A stretch of DNA of 64,000 nucleotides from Alphaproteobacteria bacterium. GTDB lineage: Bacteria; Pseudomonadota; Alphaproteobacteria; Ferrovibrionales; Ferrovibrionaceae. The notes beneath the pieces are model-generated. The model was not told the origin of the DNA. It worked only from the letters and a program-made list of their open reading frames with translations, and did not search any database. Location of the stretch: positions 310,001 to 374,000 of the forward strand of contig JAFKFH010000006.1 in NCBI GenBank assembly GCA_017307375.1. The letters are read 5' to 3'. The translations under genes were made by a program, and so were the position numbers. Shown here one piece after another: positions 43,745 to 52,034 of this stretch (positions within the stretch are counted from its first letter, which is position 1; every line of letters starts with the position of its first letter).

Positions 43745-44587
43745 ATGAGCGTCCACGCCATCCTCGTTCCCCTCTCCGGCCAGGCCAGCGACGACGCCGT
43801 CGTCCGCGTTGCCGGCGACCTCGCCACTTCGTTCTCGGCCGCCCTCGATTTCGTTCACATCGGCCGCGGCTACGAACAGGAGTTGGTCGCGGTCGGCGAT
43901 TCCGGTTTCGGCGCGATCGCCAACCGCCTGCTCGACGTCGCCGTGGCTGACCGTGAGGATCGCGCCAGCCGGGCCCGCGCGGCCTATGACCGCTGGGTCG
44001 CGCTGGCGCGCAATGCCGGGCTGCCGGCCGATCGCGCCCGCTGGCAGGACGGTGTCGGTCAACCCGGCGCGCAGATCGCCCGGCTCGGCCGGCTAGCGGA
44101 CATGCTGGTGATGGCGCGGATACCTGCCGACGATCCGACCGACATGTGCCCGGAGCAGGTTGCCGCGGAAAGCGGTCGCCCGGTGCTGGTGGTGCCGCAG
44201 TCGAGCCCCGGCGCCGACCGTCCGCGCCGCATTGCCATTGCCTGGGATGGCGGGCCCTCGGCGTCCCGTGCGGTGGCGGCCGCATTGCCGCTGCTGAAGG
44301 TTGCGGCCCGGGTCGTCGTGGTCACCGTCGAGGAGACGCGCAGCGCTGCCGATGCCCCCGATCTGCGCCCTTATCTCGAGCGGCACGGCATCGACGCCTC
44401 GGTGCTGCGGCCGCTGAGCCCGCGCGATCAGGTGGCCAGCCGTCTGGTCGCGGCCTGCGACGACATCGATGCCGACCTGCTGGTTCTCGGCGCCGGCGCG
44501 CGCCGCGGTCTCCACCGGCTGCTGCGCCGCCGGATCGCCCGCGACGTACTGGCCGAAATCGACCGGCCCGTACTCCTTTCGGCCTGA
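43745..44587 (+). CDS. Universal stress protein-like, tandem domain (first sulfur-linked copy)
   Basis: 280 aa with two Usp-type halves: ILVPLSGQASDDAVVRVAGDLATSFSAALDFVHI at the start and RRIAIAWDGGPSASRAVAAALPLLKVAARVVVVTVEE from about residue 160. The canonical ATP-binding G-2x-G-9x-G(S/T) motif at the C-terminus is replaced by GAGARRGLHRLLRRRIARDV, which lacks the final G-S, so nucleotide binding is doubtful. GCGGAGG precedes the ATG. First gene of the cysPTW operon, and paralogous to the protein encoded after tauD (51203-52027), so it probably has a role tied to sulfur transport. Confidence 0.85.
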   Translation: MSVHAILVPLSGQASDDAVVRVAGDLATSFSAALDFVHIGRGYEQELVAVGDSGFGAIANRLLDVAVADREDRASRARAAYDRWVALARNAGLPADRARWQDGVGQPGAQIARLGRLADMLVMARIPADDPTDMCPEQVAAESGRPVLVVPQSSPGADRPRRIAIAWDGGPSASRAVAAALPLLKVAARVVVVTVEETRSAADAPDLRPYLERHGIDASVLRPLSPRDQVASRLVAACDDIDADLLVLGAGARRGLHRLLRRRIARDVLAEIDRPVLLSA

Positions 44588-44613
44588 CCTGAAAAAAAGC
44601 AAGGATGCCTCAC

Positions 44614-45624
44614 ATGGATCGACGTTCATTCCTAATCGGGACCACGGCCGCTACCGGCGTGCTCGGCCTGGGCCTGGGGGCCGCCCGCGCGGCCACCGAT
44701 TTCCTCAACGTCTCCTATGACCCGACGCGCGAGCTCTATCAGGCCTATAACGAGGCCTTCGCCAAGTATTGGAAGGCGCAGGGCGGCGGCGATGTGACCT
44801 TCCAGCAGAGCCATGGTGGTTCGGGCAAGCAGGGCCGCTCGGTCATCGACGGCCTGGCCGCCGACGTCGTCACCCTGGCGCTGGCCTACGATATCGACGA
44901 GATCGCGCAGACCGGGCTGATCGCCGCCGACTGGCAGAAGCGCCTGCCCGACAATGCCTCGCCCTATACCTCGACGATCGTGTTCCTGGTGCGCAAGGGC
45001 AACCCGAAGAAGGTCAAGGACTGGGACGACCTGCTGCGCAAGGACATCAAGGTCATCACGCCGAACCCGAAGACCTCGGGCGGCGCGCGCTGGAACTACC
45101 TGGCGGCCTGGGCCTATGCGGTGAAGAAGCAGGGGGCGGACGAGGCCAAGGCCCGGGCCTTCCTGGGCGATCTGTTCAAGAATGTGCCGGTGCTGGATTC
45201 CGGCGCGCGCGGCTCGACCATCACCTTTGTCCAGCGCAATGTCGGCGACGTGCTGCTGGCCTGGGAGAACGAGGCGTTCCTGGCGATCAACGAACTCGGT
45301 CCCGACAAGTTCGACATCGTCGTGCCCAGCCTGTCGATCCTGGCCGAGCCGCCGGTGGCGGTGGTCGACAAGGTCGTCGACAAGAAGGGCACGCGCAAGC
45401 TGGCCGAGGCCTATCTGAAATACCTCTATTCGCCCGAGGGCCAGGAGATCGCGGCGAAGAACTACTATCGTCCGCGCCTGGCCGAGGTCGGCGCAAAATA
45501 TGCCGAACGGTTCCCCAAGGTCGAGCTGGTCACGATCGACAGCGATTTCGGCGGCTGGGGCGTGGCGCAGAAGAAGCATTTCGCCGACGGCGGCGTCTTC
45601 GACCAGATCTACAAGCCGGCCTGA
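44614..45624 (+). CDS. cysP: Sulfate ABC transporter substrate-binding protein
   Basis: 336 aa periplasmic protein of the Sbp/CysP family. It has a twin-arginine-like signal ([26 protein letters not shown]), then [80 protein letters not shown] and [14 protein letters not shown], all classic sulfate-binding motifs. AAGGA at 44601 sets the start at 44614 rather than at the ATG at 44605. It may equally be called sbp. Confidence 0.94.
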   Translation: MDRRSFLIGTTAATGVLGLGLGAARAATDFLNVSYDPTRELYQAYNEAFAKYWKAQGGGDVTFQQSHGGSGKQGRSVIDGLAADVVTLALAYDIDEIAQTGLIAADWQKRLPDNASPYTSTIVFLVRKGNPKKVKDWDDLLRKDIKVITPNPKTSGGARWNYLAAWAYAVKKQGADEAKARAFLGDLFKNVPVLDSGARGSTITFVQRNVGDVLLAWENEAFLAINELGPDKFDIVVPSLSILAEPPVAVVDKVVDKKGTRKLAEAYLKYLYSPEGQEIAAKNYYRPRLAEVGAKYAERFPKVELVTIDSDFGGWGVAQKKHFADGGVFDQIYKPA

Positions 45625-45629
45625 TCGGC

Positions 45630-46475
45630 ATGACTTTCGGTCGGGCCATCGGCCTGCGCCAGAGCGTGATCCCGGGTTTCGGGATCACCTTCGGGCTCAC
45701 CCTGTTCTGGCTCGGCCTGATCGTGCTGATCCCGCTGGCGGGACTCTTCCTCAAGTCGGCGACGCTGTCCTGGCCGGCGCTGGTCAACACGCTCGCCAGT
45801 CAGCGCGTCTGGGCGGCGTTTCAGCTGTCGTTCACGGCGTCGGCCGTGGCCGCCCTGGTCAACCTGCCGCTGGGGCTGATCGTCGCCTGGGTGCTGGTCC
45901 GCTACCGCTTTCCCGGCCGGCGCGTCCTCGACGCGCTGGTCGACGTCCCCTTCGCCTTGCCTACCGCGGTGGCCGGCATCGCACTCACCACGCTCTATGC
46001 CGAGAACGGTTGGATCGGCAGCCTGCTGGCACCGCTCGGCATCAAGGTGTCGTTCACGCCGCTCGGCGTCGTGGTGGCGCTGGTGTTCATCGGGCTGCCG
46101 TTCGTCGTACGTACGGTCCAGCCGGTGCTGGAGGATCTCGATCCCGAGGTCGAGGAGGTGGCGGCCAGCCTCGGCGCCAGCCGGTTGCAGACGGTGACGC
46201 GGGTCGTGCTCCCGGCGCTGATGCCGGCGCTGCTCACCGGATTCGCGCTGGCCTTTGCCCGCGCGCTCGGCGAATACGGTTCGGTCATCTTCATCGCCGG
46301 CAACCTGCCGATGGTCTCCGAGATCGTGCCGCTGCTGATCGTCATCAAGCTGGAAGAATATGCCTACGCCCAGGCAACGGCGCTGGCGGCGATGATGCTG
46401 GTCATCTCGTTCGCCATCCTGCTGACCATCAACCTGATCCAGCGCCAGGCGCGCCGGCACGAGGAGCGTGGCTGA
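45630..46475 (+). CDS. cysT: Sulfate ABC transporter permease CysT (CysU)
   Basis: 281 aa, six membrane helices; [54 protein letters not shown], and the EAA loop [51 protein letters not shown] are typical. Works with CysW as the membrane channel. Starts 5 bp after cysP. Confidence 0.94.
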   Translation: MTFGRAIGLRQSVIPGFGITFGLTLFWLGLIVLIPLAGLFLKSATLSWPALVNTLASQRVWAAFQLSFTASAVAALVNLPLGLIVAWVLVRYRFPGRRVLDALVDVPFALPTAVAGIALTTLYAENGWIGSLLAPLGIKVSFTPLGVVVALVFIGLPFVVRTVQPVLEDLDPEVEEVAASLGASRLQTVTRVVLPALMPALLTGFALAFARALGEYGSVIFIAGNLPMVSEIVPLLIVIKLEEYAYAQATALAAMMLVISFAILLTINLIQRQARRHEERG

Positions 46476-47326
46476 TGGCGCGCCGACAACCGCTGTTCCT
46501 GGAATCCCGGCCGATTCGATTCGGACTCATCGCCATCGGGGTCGCCTTCGTGGCGCTGGTCATCGTCGTTCCCCTGATCGCCGTGTTCACCGAGGCGCTG
46601 GCCCGCGGCATCGGCCCCTACCTGAAGGCGTTGGAAGAGCCGGTGGCGCTGGCCGCCGTGCGCCTGACCCTGCTCGTCGCCGCGATCTCGGTGCCGCTGA
46701 ACCTCGTGTTCGGCATCGTTGCCGCCTGGGCGATCGCCAAGTTCGAGTTTCGCGGCAAGAGCCTGCTGATCAGTCTCATAGATCTGCCGTTCTCGGTCTC
46801 GCCGGTGATTTCCGGCCTGATCTACGTGCTGCTGTTCGGGCTACAGGGGTATTTCGGCCCCTGGCTGCAGGCCCACGACATCAAGATCATCTTCGCGGTA
46901 CCCGGTATCGTGCTGGCGACGATCTTCGTCACCTTCCCCTTCGTGGCACGGGAACTGATTCCGTTGATGCAGGAACAGGGTGCGCAGGAGGAGGAGGCGG
47001 CAGCACTGCTCGGGGCCTCCGGCTGGCAGATCCTGTGGCGCGTCACGTTGCCGAATGTCCGCTGGGGCCTGCTCTACGGCGTGCTGCTCTGCAATGCCCG
47101 GGCGATGGGCGAGTTCGGCGCGGTGTCGGTGGTCTCGGGCCATGTCCGCGGCCTGACCAACACGATCCCGCTGCATGTCGAGATTCTCTACAACGAATAC
47201 AACTTCGTCGCGGCCTTTGCCGTCGCCTCGCTGCTGACGCTGCTGGCGCTGGTCACGCTGGGCCTGAAGACGTTGATCGAGGCGCGGATGCGCAGCGGCA
47301 GCCGCACCTTGTTTCACAGCGCATGA
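46475..47326 (+). CDS. cysW: Sulfate ABC transporter permease CysW
   Basis: 283 aa permease: [112 protein letters not shown] and the CysW-specific [27 protein letters not shown] overlap with cysT. The expected cysA ATPase does not follow: the next gene is tauA, so the ATPase must be encoded elsewhere or be shared. Confidence 0.94.
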   Translation: MARRQPLFLESRPIRFGLIAIGVAFVALVIVVPLIAVFTEALARGIGPYLKALEEPVALAAVRLTLLVAAISVPLNLVFGIVAAWAIAKFEFRGKSLLISLIDLPFSVSPVISGLIYVLLFGLQGYFGPWLQAHDIKIIFAVPGIVLATIFVTFPFVARELIPLMQEQGAQEEEAAALLGASGWQILWRVTLPNVRWGLLYGVLLCNARAMGEFGAVSVVSGHVRGLTNTIPLHVEILYNEYNFVAAFAVASLLTLLALVTLGLKTLIEARMRSGSRTLFHSA

Positions 47327-47343
47327 TGGGATGAATAAATTCT

Positions 47344-47397
47344 TCACAAACGCTGTGTGATCTAGAGTGTTGTTTTAGTCTATCGCTTATGTATGAT
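47344..47397 (+). promoter_or_regulatory. Operator and promoter of the tau operon
   Basis: TCACA-N7-TGTGA (47344-47360, continuing TCT), nine bases, TTGTTT (47370-47375), 16-bp spacer, TATGAT (47392-47397). The arrangement is the same as before usp-cysPTW, base for base in spacing. Transcript start expected near 47404, about 20 nt before the riboswitch-like element. This and the following entries account for the 328-bp gap after cysW. Confidence 0.62.
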
Positions 47398-47427
47398 TTT
47401 TATCGTGGTCGCGTTGAGGCGACCCAC

Positions 47428-47473
47428 CGCGGCAATTTCAAGGTTCGCTTGCGCCGCGTGACCAAACGCTAAG
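47428..47473 (+). promoter_or_regulatory. SAM-II/SAM-V-like riboswitch upstream of tauA
   Basis: CGCGGC (47428-47433) pairs with GCCGCG (47453-47458) as P1. The loop holds AATTT and the 3' part GCTTGC, and after P1 comes ACCAAACGCTAAG. These are the conserved parts of the H-type pseudoknot SAM-II aptamer (AATTTG, CTTGC, AAACGCTAAAG), in the same order and spacing. The element at 55697 is a second copy. One deviation: GCTAAG instead of GCTAAAG. I rely on memory of the family consensus; a covariance-model search would decide. Confidence 0.7.
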
Positions 47474-47474
47474 C

Positions 47475-47494
47475 GCCGCGGTTCATCCCGCGGC
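47475..47494 (+). other. Hairpin after the tauA riboswitch (possible expression platform)
   Basis: GCCGCGG/CCGCGGC 7-bp stem with a TTCATC loop. Both strands could also pair with the P1 strands of the riboswitch, so this stem and the aptamer are probably mutually exclusive or competing folds. It lies ahead of the GCAGGAG that serves the leader peptide. Confidence 0.5.
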
Positions 47495-47516
47495 TCCGCC
47501 CTGCAGGAGATACCGC

Positions 47517-47552
47517 ATGTCGAACCTCTGTTCGTGTTGTCGCCCGGCCTGA
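47517..47552 (+). CDS. Cysteine-rich leader peptide MSNLCSCCRPA
   Basis: 11 codons with ATG, preceded by GCAGGAG at normal spacing. Cys codons at positions 5, 7 and 8 (TGT, TGT, TGT), then Arg-Pro-Ala and stop. The CxCCRP core matches the leader at 40501. The stop codon lies in a small hairpin (GGCCT-GACC-AGGCC, 47546-47559), and a CCCGTGC/GCACGGG hairpin follows at 47602-47619, 36 bp before tauA. Slow decoding of the Cys codons would change these folds. Confidence 0.68.
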   Translation: MSNLCSCCRPA

Positions 47553-47601
47553 CCAGGCCCTCCGACTCCGCCATCGAGAATAATTTCCGCTGAAGCCCGG
47601 T

Positions 47602-47619
47602 CCCGTGCCGATGCACGGG
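47602..47619 (+). other. Leader hairpin upstream of tauA
   Basis: 7-bp stem CCCGTGC/GCACGGG with a CGAT loop, between the leader peptide and the AAGGA of tauA. No T-run, so not an intrinsic terminator; more likely part of a translational attenuation switch. Confidence 0.45.
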
Positions 47620-47654
47620 CGTGCCTTCGGCCAAACGACAAGGAACAACGGACG

Positions 47655-48674
47655 ATGTCCGAACGCAACCGCTTTGCCTTTTCGCGCCGCCTTGCAGCCC
47701 TTGCCCTGGGTACCGCAGCCCTTGCCCTGACCTTGCCGGCCCTGGCGGCCGACAAGGTGGCGATCGCCTACCAGACCGTGGTCGAGCCGGCCAAGGTCGC
47801 GCAGGCCGATGGCCTCTACGAGAAGGCCGGCGCCAGGGAGATCGACTGGCGCAAGTTCGATTCGGGCGCCGAGGTGATCGCCGCCGTCGCCTCCGGCGAC
47901 ATCAAGATCGGCTATGTCGGCTCGAGCCCGCTGGCTGCCGCCGCCAGCCGCAGCCTACCGATCAAGACGGTGCTGATCGCCGCCCTGATCGGCGATGCCG
48001 AACAGCTGGTGGTCCGCAACGGCGCCGGCATCGACAAGCCGGCGGATCTCGCCGGCAAGAAGGTCGCCGTACCCTTCGTCTCGACGACCCATTACAGCCT
48101 GCTCGCCGCGCTGAAGCATTGGCAGATCGCGCCGGGCTCGGTGCAGATCCTCAATCTGCGGCCGCCCGAGATCACCGCCGCCTGGACCCGGGGCGACATC
48201 GACGCCGCCTATGTCTGGGATCCGGCGCTGGGCCAGATCAAGGGATCGGGCAAGGTGCTGGTCTCGTCGTCGGAGGTGGCGAAGTGGGGCGCGCCGACCT
48301 TCGATGCCTGGATCGTCCGTGACGACTTCGCCGCCGCCAATCCCGATTTCGTGCAGGCCTTCGTCAAGGTGACGACCGATGCCTATGCCGCCTATCGCGC
48401 CAACCCGAAGGGCTGGGCCGACAAGGCGGCGACCGACAAGATCGTCCGCCTGACCGGCGCCAAGGCCGAGGATGTGCCGGAACTGTTGGCCGGCAGCGTC
48501 TTCCCGACCGCGGCCGAACAGGCCGCGCCGGCGCTGCTGGGCGGCGGCACGGTCGCGGCGATCGCCGAGACCTCGGCCTTCCTGAAGGAACAGAAGCGGA
48601 TCGACGCGGTGCTGCCCGATTACGGCCGCTTCGTCGATGCGCGCTACGTGAAGGCCGCGGCGCTGACCAACTGA
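47655..48674 (+). CDS. tauA: Taurine ABC transporter substrate-binding protein
   Basis: 339 aa with a signal peptide (SRRLAALALGTAALALTLPALAA). The mature part has VAIAYQTVVEPAKVAQADGLYEKAGAREIDWRKFDSGAEVIAAVASGDIKIGYVGSSPLAAAASRSLPI, the TauA hallmark, then VPFVSTTHYSLLAALKHW and WDPALGQIKGSGKVLVSS. It binds taurine or similar sulfonates in the periplasm. First structural gene of a nine-gene operon through 55581, controlled by the leader elements from 47344 onward. Confidence 0.94.
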   Translation: MSERNRFAFSRRLAALALGTAALALTLPALAADKVAIAYQTVVEPAKVAQADGLYEKAGAREIDWRKFDSGAEVIAAVASGDIKIGYVGSSPLAAAASRSLPIKTVLIAALIGDAEQLVVRNGAGIDKPADLAGKKVAVPFVSTTHYSLLAALKHWQIAPGSVQILNLRPPEITAAWTRGDIDAAYVWDPALGQIKGSGKVLVSSSEVAKWGAPTFDAWIVRDDFAAANPDFVQAFVKVTTDAYAAYRANPKGWADKAATDKIVRLTGAKAEDVPELLAGSVFPTAAEQAAPALLGGGTVAAIAETSAFLKEQKRIDAVLPDYGRFVDARYVKAAALTN

Positions 48675-48695
48675 GAGGGGGAGGCGCTCGCGGCC

Positions 48696-48725
48696 GGCCG
48701 GGGGTGTTCTCTCCCACCCCCGGCC
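48696..48725 (+). other. Intercistronic hairpin tauA-tauB
   Basis: 11-bp perfect stem GGCCGGGGGTG/CACCCCCGGCC with an eight-base loop and no T-run, in the 71-bp gap after tauA. Similar in position to the hairpin after the livK-like gene; likely protects the binding-protein mRNA and lowers read-through into the membrane subunits. Confidence 0.6.
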
Positions 48726-48745
48726 TTGGCCCCGGCGCGATACCG

Positions 48746-49519
48746 ATGACGGATCTTCGTTTCGACCAGGTGTCGGTCTACTACCCCGGCCAGGACGGGC
48801 CGGTCCTCGACCGCGTGTCGCTGGCGCTGGCGCCCGGCGAACTCGTCGCCGTGATCGGCGCGTCAGGCTGCGGCAAGACCACGATGCTCAATCTGGTGGC
48901 CGGCTTCCAGGCACCGGCCAGCGGCCGCGTGATGGTCGATGGCCGCGACGTGACCGGCCCGGGCGCCGATCGCGCCGTGGTGTTTCAGGACGATGCGTTG
49001 TTTCCCTGGCTCGACACGCTGGGCAACGCGACCTTCGCCGCGCGCATGCAGGGCGTGCGGCGGGTCGAGCGCGAGGCGCGTGCCCGCGCCGTGCTGGCCC
49101 AGGTCGGGCTGGCCGGTGCCGAGGGGCGCCGCATCTGGGAATTGTCCGGCGGCATGCGCCAGCGCCTGGGCCTTGCCCGCGCGCTGGTCGCCGATCCGGC
49201 GATCCTGCTGCTCGACGAACCCTTTGCCGCCCTCGACGCGCTGACGCGCGAGACGGTGCAGGAATTGCTGCTGACGCTTTGGGGCAAGAGCGGCAAGACC
49301 GTCATGCTCGTCACCCACGACATCGAGGAAGCCTTGTTCCTGGCCACCCGGGTGATCGTGATGGCGCCGCGCCCAGGCCGGATCGTCGACGCGATCAAGG
49401 CCGATTTCGGTCGCCGATTCCTCGCCGGCGAGGCGACCCGTGCACTGAAGTCGGATCCTGCCTTCATCCGCTTGCGCGAACAGGTGCTGGCCGGTGTCTT
49501 CGCCCGGGCGGCGGCATGA
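48746..49519 (+). CDS. tauB: Taurine ABC transporter ATPase
   Basis: 257 aa: [49 protein letters not shown] (Walker [10 protein letters not shown]), Q-loop [16 protein letters not shown], signature [16 protein letters not shown], Walker [14 protein letters not shown]-loop [26 protein letters not shown]. The frame is open upstream; ATG 48746 starts at the conserved beginning. Coupled to tauC by ATGA. Confidence 0.93.
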   Translation: MTDLRFDQVSVYYPGQDGPVLDRVSLALAPGELVAVIGASGCGKTTMLNLVAGFQAPASGRVMVDGRDVTGPGADRAVVFQDDALFPWLDTLGNATFAARMQGVRRVEREARARAVLAQVGLAGAEGRRIWELSGGMRQRLGLARALVADPAILLLDEPFAALDALTRETVQELLLTLWGKSGKTVMLVTHDIEEALFLATRVIVMAPRPGRIVDAIKADFGRRFLAGEATRALKSDPAFIRLREQVLAGVFARAAA

Positions 49520-50358
49520 CGATGCATCCGTTCGACAGCCAGCTCGCGCTGCCCGGCGTCGCCGAGGCGACCGAACCCTCGCGCCTGCCGCGGATCGCAC
49601 GCGGCAAGCTTCTGCCCGTGGCGACGATCGCCGCGCTGCTGCTTGCCTGGTGGGGGGCGGCGCATGCCGGTCTGGTATCGCCGCTGTTCCTGCCGGCGCC
49701 CGAGGCGGTGTTCGCCAAGCTGGTCACCGTCGCCGGCGACGGGTTCGTCGATGCCACGCTGGGCCAGCATCTCGCCGCCAGCCTCGGCCGCATGCTCGGC
49801 GCCTTTGCCCTTGCCGTGGCCACCGGCGTGCCGCTGGGCTTGGCCGTCGGGGCAAGCCCCTTGGTGCGCGGCATCGTCGACCCGCTGATCGAACTCTATC
49901 GGCCGGTTCCGCCGCTTGCCTATCTGCCGCTGATGGTCATCTGGTTCGGGATCGGCGAGCTGTCGAAGGTCCTGCTGATCTATCTCGCGGTGCTGGCGCC
50001 GGTGGTGATCGCCACCGCGGCCGGCGTGCGCGGCGTGCCGCGCGACCGGCTCAACGCCGCCCGGGCCCTCGGCGCCTCGCGCTTTCAGCTCGGCCATGCC
50101 GTCATCCTGCCGAACGCTTTGCCCGACATCCTGACCGGGCTGCGCATCGGGCTGGGCGCCGGCTGGTCGACGCTGGTCGCCGCCGAACTGGTCGCCGCGA
50201 CGCGCGGCGTCGGCTTCATGATCCAGTCGGCCGCCCAGTTTCTCGTCACCGATGTCGTGCTGCTCGGCATCTTCGTCATCGCCGCGGTCGCCTTCGCGCT
50301 GGACGGGCTGATCCGCCTCGCCCAGCGCCGACTGGTGCCCTGGCAAGGGAAAGTCTGA
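49516..50358 (+). CDS. tauC: Taurine ABC transporter permease
   Basis: 280 aa permease with about six helices; [123 protein letters not shown] is the SsuC/TauC core with its EAA loop. Overlaps tauB by 4 bp; tauD follows after 2 bp. Confidence 0.93.
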   Translation: MTMHPFDSQLALPGVAEATEPSRLPRIARGKLLPVATIAALLLAWWGAAHAGLVSPLFLPAPEAVFAKLVTVAGDGFVDATLGQHLAASLGRMLGAFALAVATGVPLGLAVGASPLVRGIVDPLIELYRPVPPLAYLPLMVIWFGIGELSKVLLIYLAVLAPVVIATAAGVRGVPRDRLNAARALGASRFQLGHAVILPNALPDILTGLRIGLGAGWSTLVAAELVAATRGVGFMIQSAAQFLVTDVVLLGIFVIAAVAFALDGLIRLAQRRLVPWQGKV

Positions 50359-50360
50359 AC

Positions 50361-51206
50361 ATGTCTCTTTCCGCCACGCCGCTTACCCCCGTCATCGGCG
50401 CGCTGGTCTCGGGCGTCGATCTCGCCCGGCCGCTCGACGATGCTGCCGTCACGGCGTTGACCGACCTGCTGCACCGCCATCTCGTGCTGTTCTTCGAAGG
50501 CCAGGCCTTGACCCCGGCGCGCCAGCGCGACTTGGCTGCGCATTTCGGCCACCTGCATATCCACCCGATCTATCCGCATGTCGCCGAGGTGCCCGAGATC
50601 ATCGTGCTCGACACCCATGCCGACAACCTGCCCGACAACGACAACTGGCATACCGACGTCACCTTCATCGAGACGCCGCCGCTGGGCGCGATCCTTTCCG
50701 CCCAGCGATTGCCGCCGACCGGCGGCGACACGCTCTGGGCCAGCGGGATTGCCGCCTTCGAGGCGTTGTCGGCGCCCTGGCGGCAATTCCTCGCCGGCCT
50801 CGATGCCGAGCATGATTTCGTCAAGTCCTTCCCGCTGGAACGCTATTCGGCGGCGGGCGAGCGCGAGCGCTGGTTCGAGGCGCGCGCCAAGCATCCGCCG
50901 GTGACCCACCCGGTCGTCCGCACCCATCCGGTGACCGGTCGACAGGCGCTGTTCGTCAACGAAGGGTTCACCACCCGCATCCTCGGCCTGACGCCGAAGG
51001 AGAGCGAGGCGACCCTGCGGTTCCTGTTCGAGCATGTCGCACGCCCGGAATTCACGCTGCGCTGGCGCTGGCGCCAGGGTGACGTGGCTTTCTGGGACAA
51101 CCGCGTGACCCAGCATTACGCGACCGCCGACTACCTGCCGGCGCGCCGGGTGATGCACCGCGCCACCATCCTGGGCGACCGCCCCTATCGAGGAGACCTG
51201 CGATGA
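50361..51206 (+). CDS. tauD: Taurine dioxygenase
   Basis: 281 aa Fe(II)/2-oxoglutarate dioxygenase. Iron ligands: His and Asp in NWHTDVTF and the distal His in [12 protein letters not shown]; the 2-oxoglutarate arginine is in [27 protein letters not shown] near the start and [12 protein letters not shown] are typical of TauD. It hydroxylates taurine at C1 so that sulfite is released. Cytoplasmic. Its stop overlaps the start of the second usp gene. Confidence 0.93.
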   Translation: MSLSATPLTPVIGALVSGVDLARPLDDAAVTALTDLLHRHLVLFFEGQALTPARQRDLAAHFGHLHIHPIYPHVAEVPEIIVLDTHADNLPDNDNWHTDVTFIETPPLGAILSAQRLPPTGGDTLWASGIAAFEALSAPWRQFLAGLDAEHDFVKSFPLERYSAAGERERWFEARAKHPPVTHPVVRTHPVTGRQALFVNEGFTTRILGLTPKESEATLRFLFEHVARPEFTLRWRWRQGDVAFWDNRVTQHYATADYLPARRVMHRATILGDRPYRGDLR

Positions 51207-52027
51207 CCCTTGCCGCCATTCTCGTGCCGCTGCAGGGCGGCCAGGCCGATGCCGCTGTTCTCGCCGCCGGTGCCGGTCTCGCGCGCCGGTTCGATGCCGC
51301 CCTCGACGTGCTCCATGTCGAGGTCGGTGACCTGTCCGAGCCGCAATTGTTCGACGAGAGCGCCTGCGCCGGCTTCGCGCTCGGCAGTCTCGAGCGCGAT
51401 GCGGCCTGGCGCCGCGATCGCGCCGCCAATGCCCGCCGCGCCTATGACGCCTGGCAGGCCGACGCCGGCAAGCGGCTGCGCGCGGTCGCCTGGCGCAATG
51501 CGGTCGGCGAGCCCGCGGCCGAGATTTCCGTCCATGGCCGCCTCGCCGATCTCGTCGTGCTGCCCAAGCCCGACCTGACCGAGGACGGCGGCGCCTTGCT
51601 CGACCAGGTCCTCTTCGGGTCGGGCCGCCCGGTGCTGGCTGTGCCGGCGACGCCGATCGCCGAGCGACCGCGCCATGTCGCGATCGCCTGGAACGGCGGC
51701 GTGACCGTGTCGCGCGCGATGCAGGTGGCGTTGCCGCTGCTGCGCGACGCCGAGACGGTCACGGTGATCACCATTGCCGATTCCGAGGCCAAGATCGCCG
51801 ATCCGCGCCCCTATCTGTCGGCGCACGGCGTCGCTGCGGACTGGCGGCGGGTCACGGCCTCGCCGTCGGCCGAGCTGGGCGCCCTGCGGCAGGCGGTCAC
51901 CGCGGCACAACCCGATCTTCTCGTCCTCGGCGCCGGGCGTGGCGGCTGGCTGCGCCGGTTGATCGCGCCGCGCCGGCTGCAGGCCCTGCTCGACTCGAGC
52001 ATCGGTCCCGTCCTCCTGACTGCGTGA
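51203..52027 (+). CDS. Universal stress protein-like, tandem domain (second sulfur-linked copy)
   Basis: 274 aa paralogue of the protein at 43745: [37 protein letters not shown] and [35 protein letters not shown] align with it along both halves. The C-terminal nucleotide motif is again degenerate ([21 protein letters not shown], no G-S). ATGA overlap with tauD and 7 bp to the next binding-protein gene place it inside the sulfonate operon. Function unknown, but the repeated linkage suggests regulation or protection of sulfur uptake. Confidence 0.86.
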   Translation: MTLAAILVPLQGGQADAAVLAAGAGLARRFDAALDVLHVEVGDLSEPQLFDESACAGFALGSLERDAAWRRDRAANARRAYDAWQADAGKRLRAVAWRNAVGEPAAEISVHGRLADLVVLPKPDLTEDGGALLDQVLFGSGRPVLAVPATPIAERPRHVAIAWNGGVTVSRAMQVALPLLRDAETVTVITIADSEAKIADPRPYLSAHGVAADWRRVTASPSAELGALRQAVTAAQPDLLVLGAGRGGWLRRLIAPRRLQALLDSSIGPVLLTA

Positions 52028-52034
52028 GGGAATG

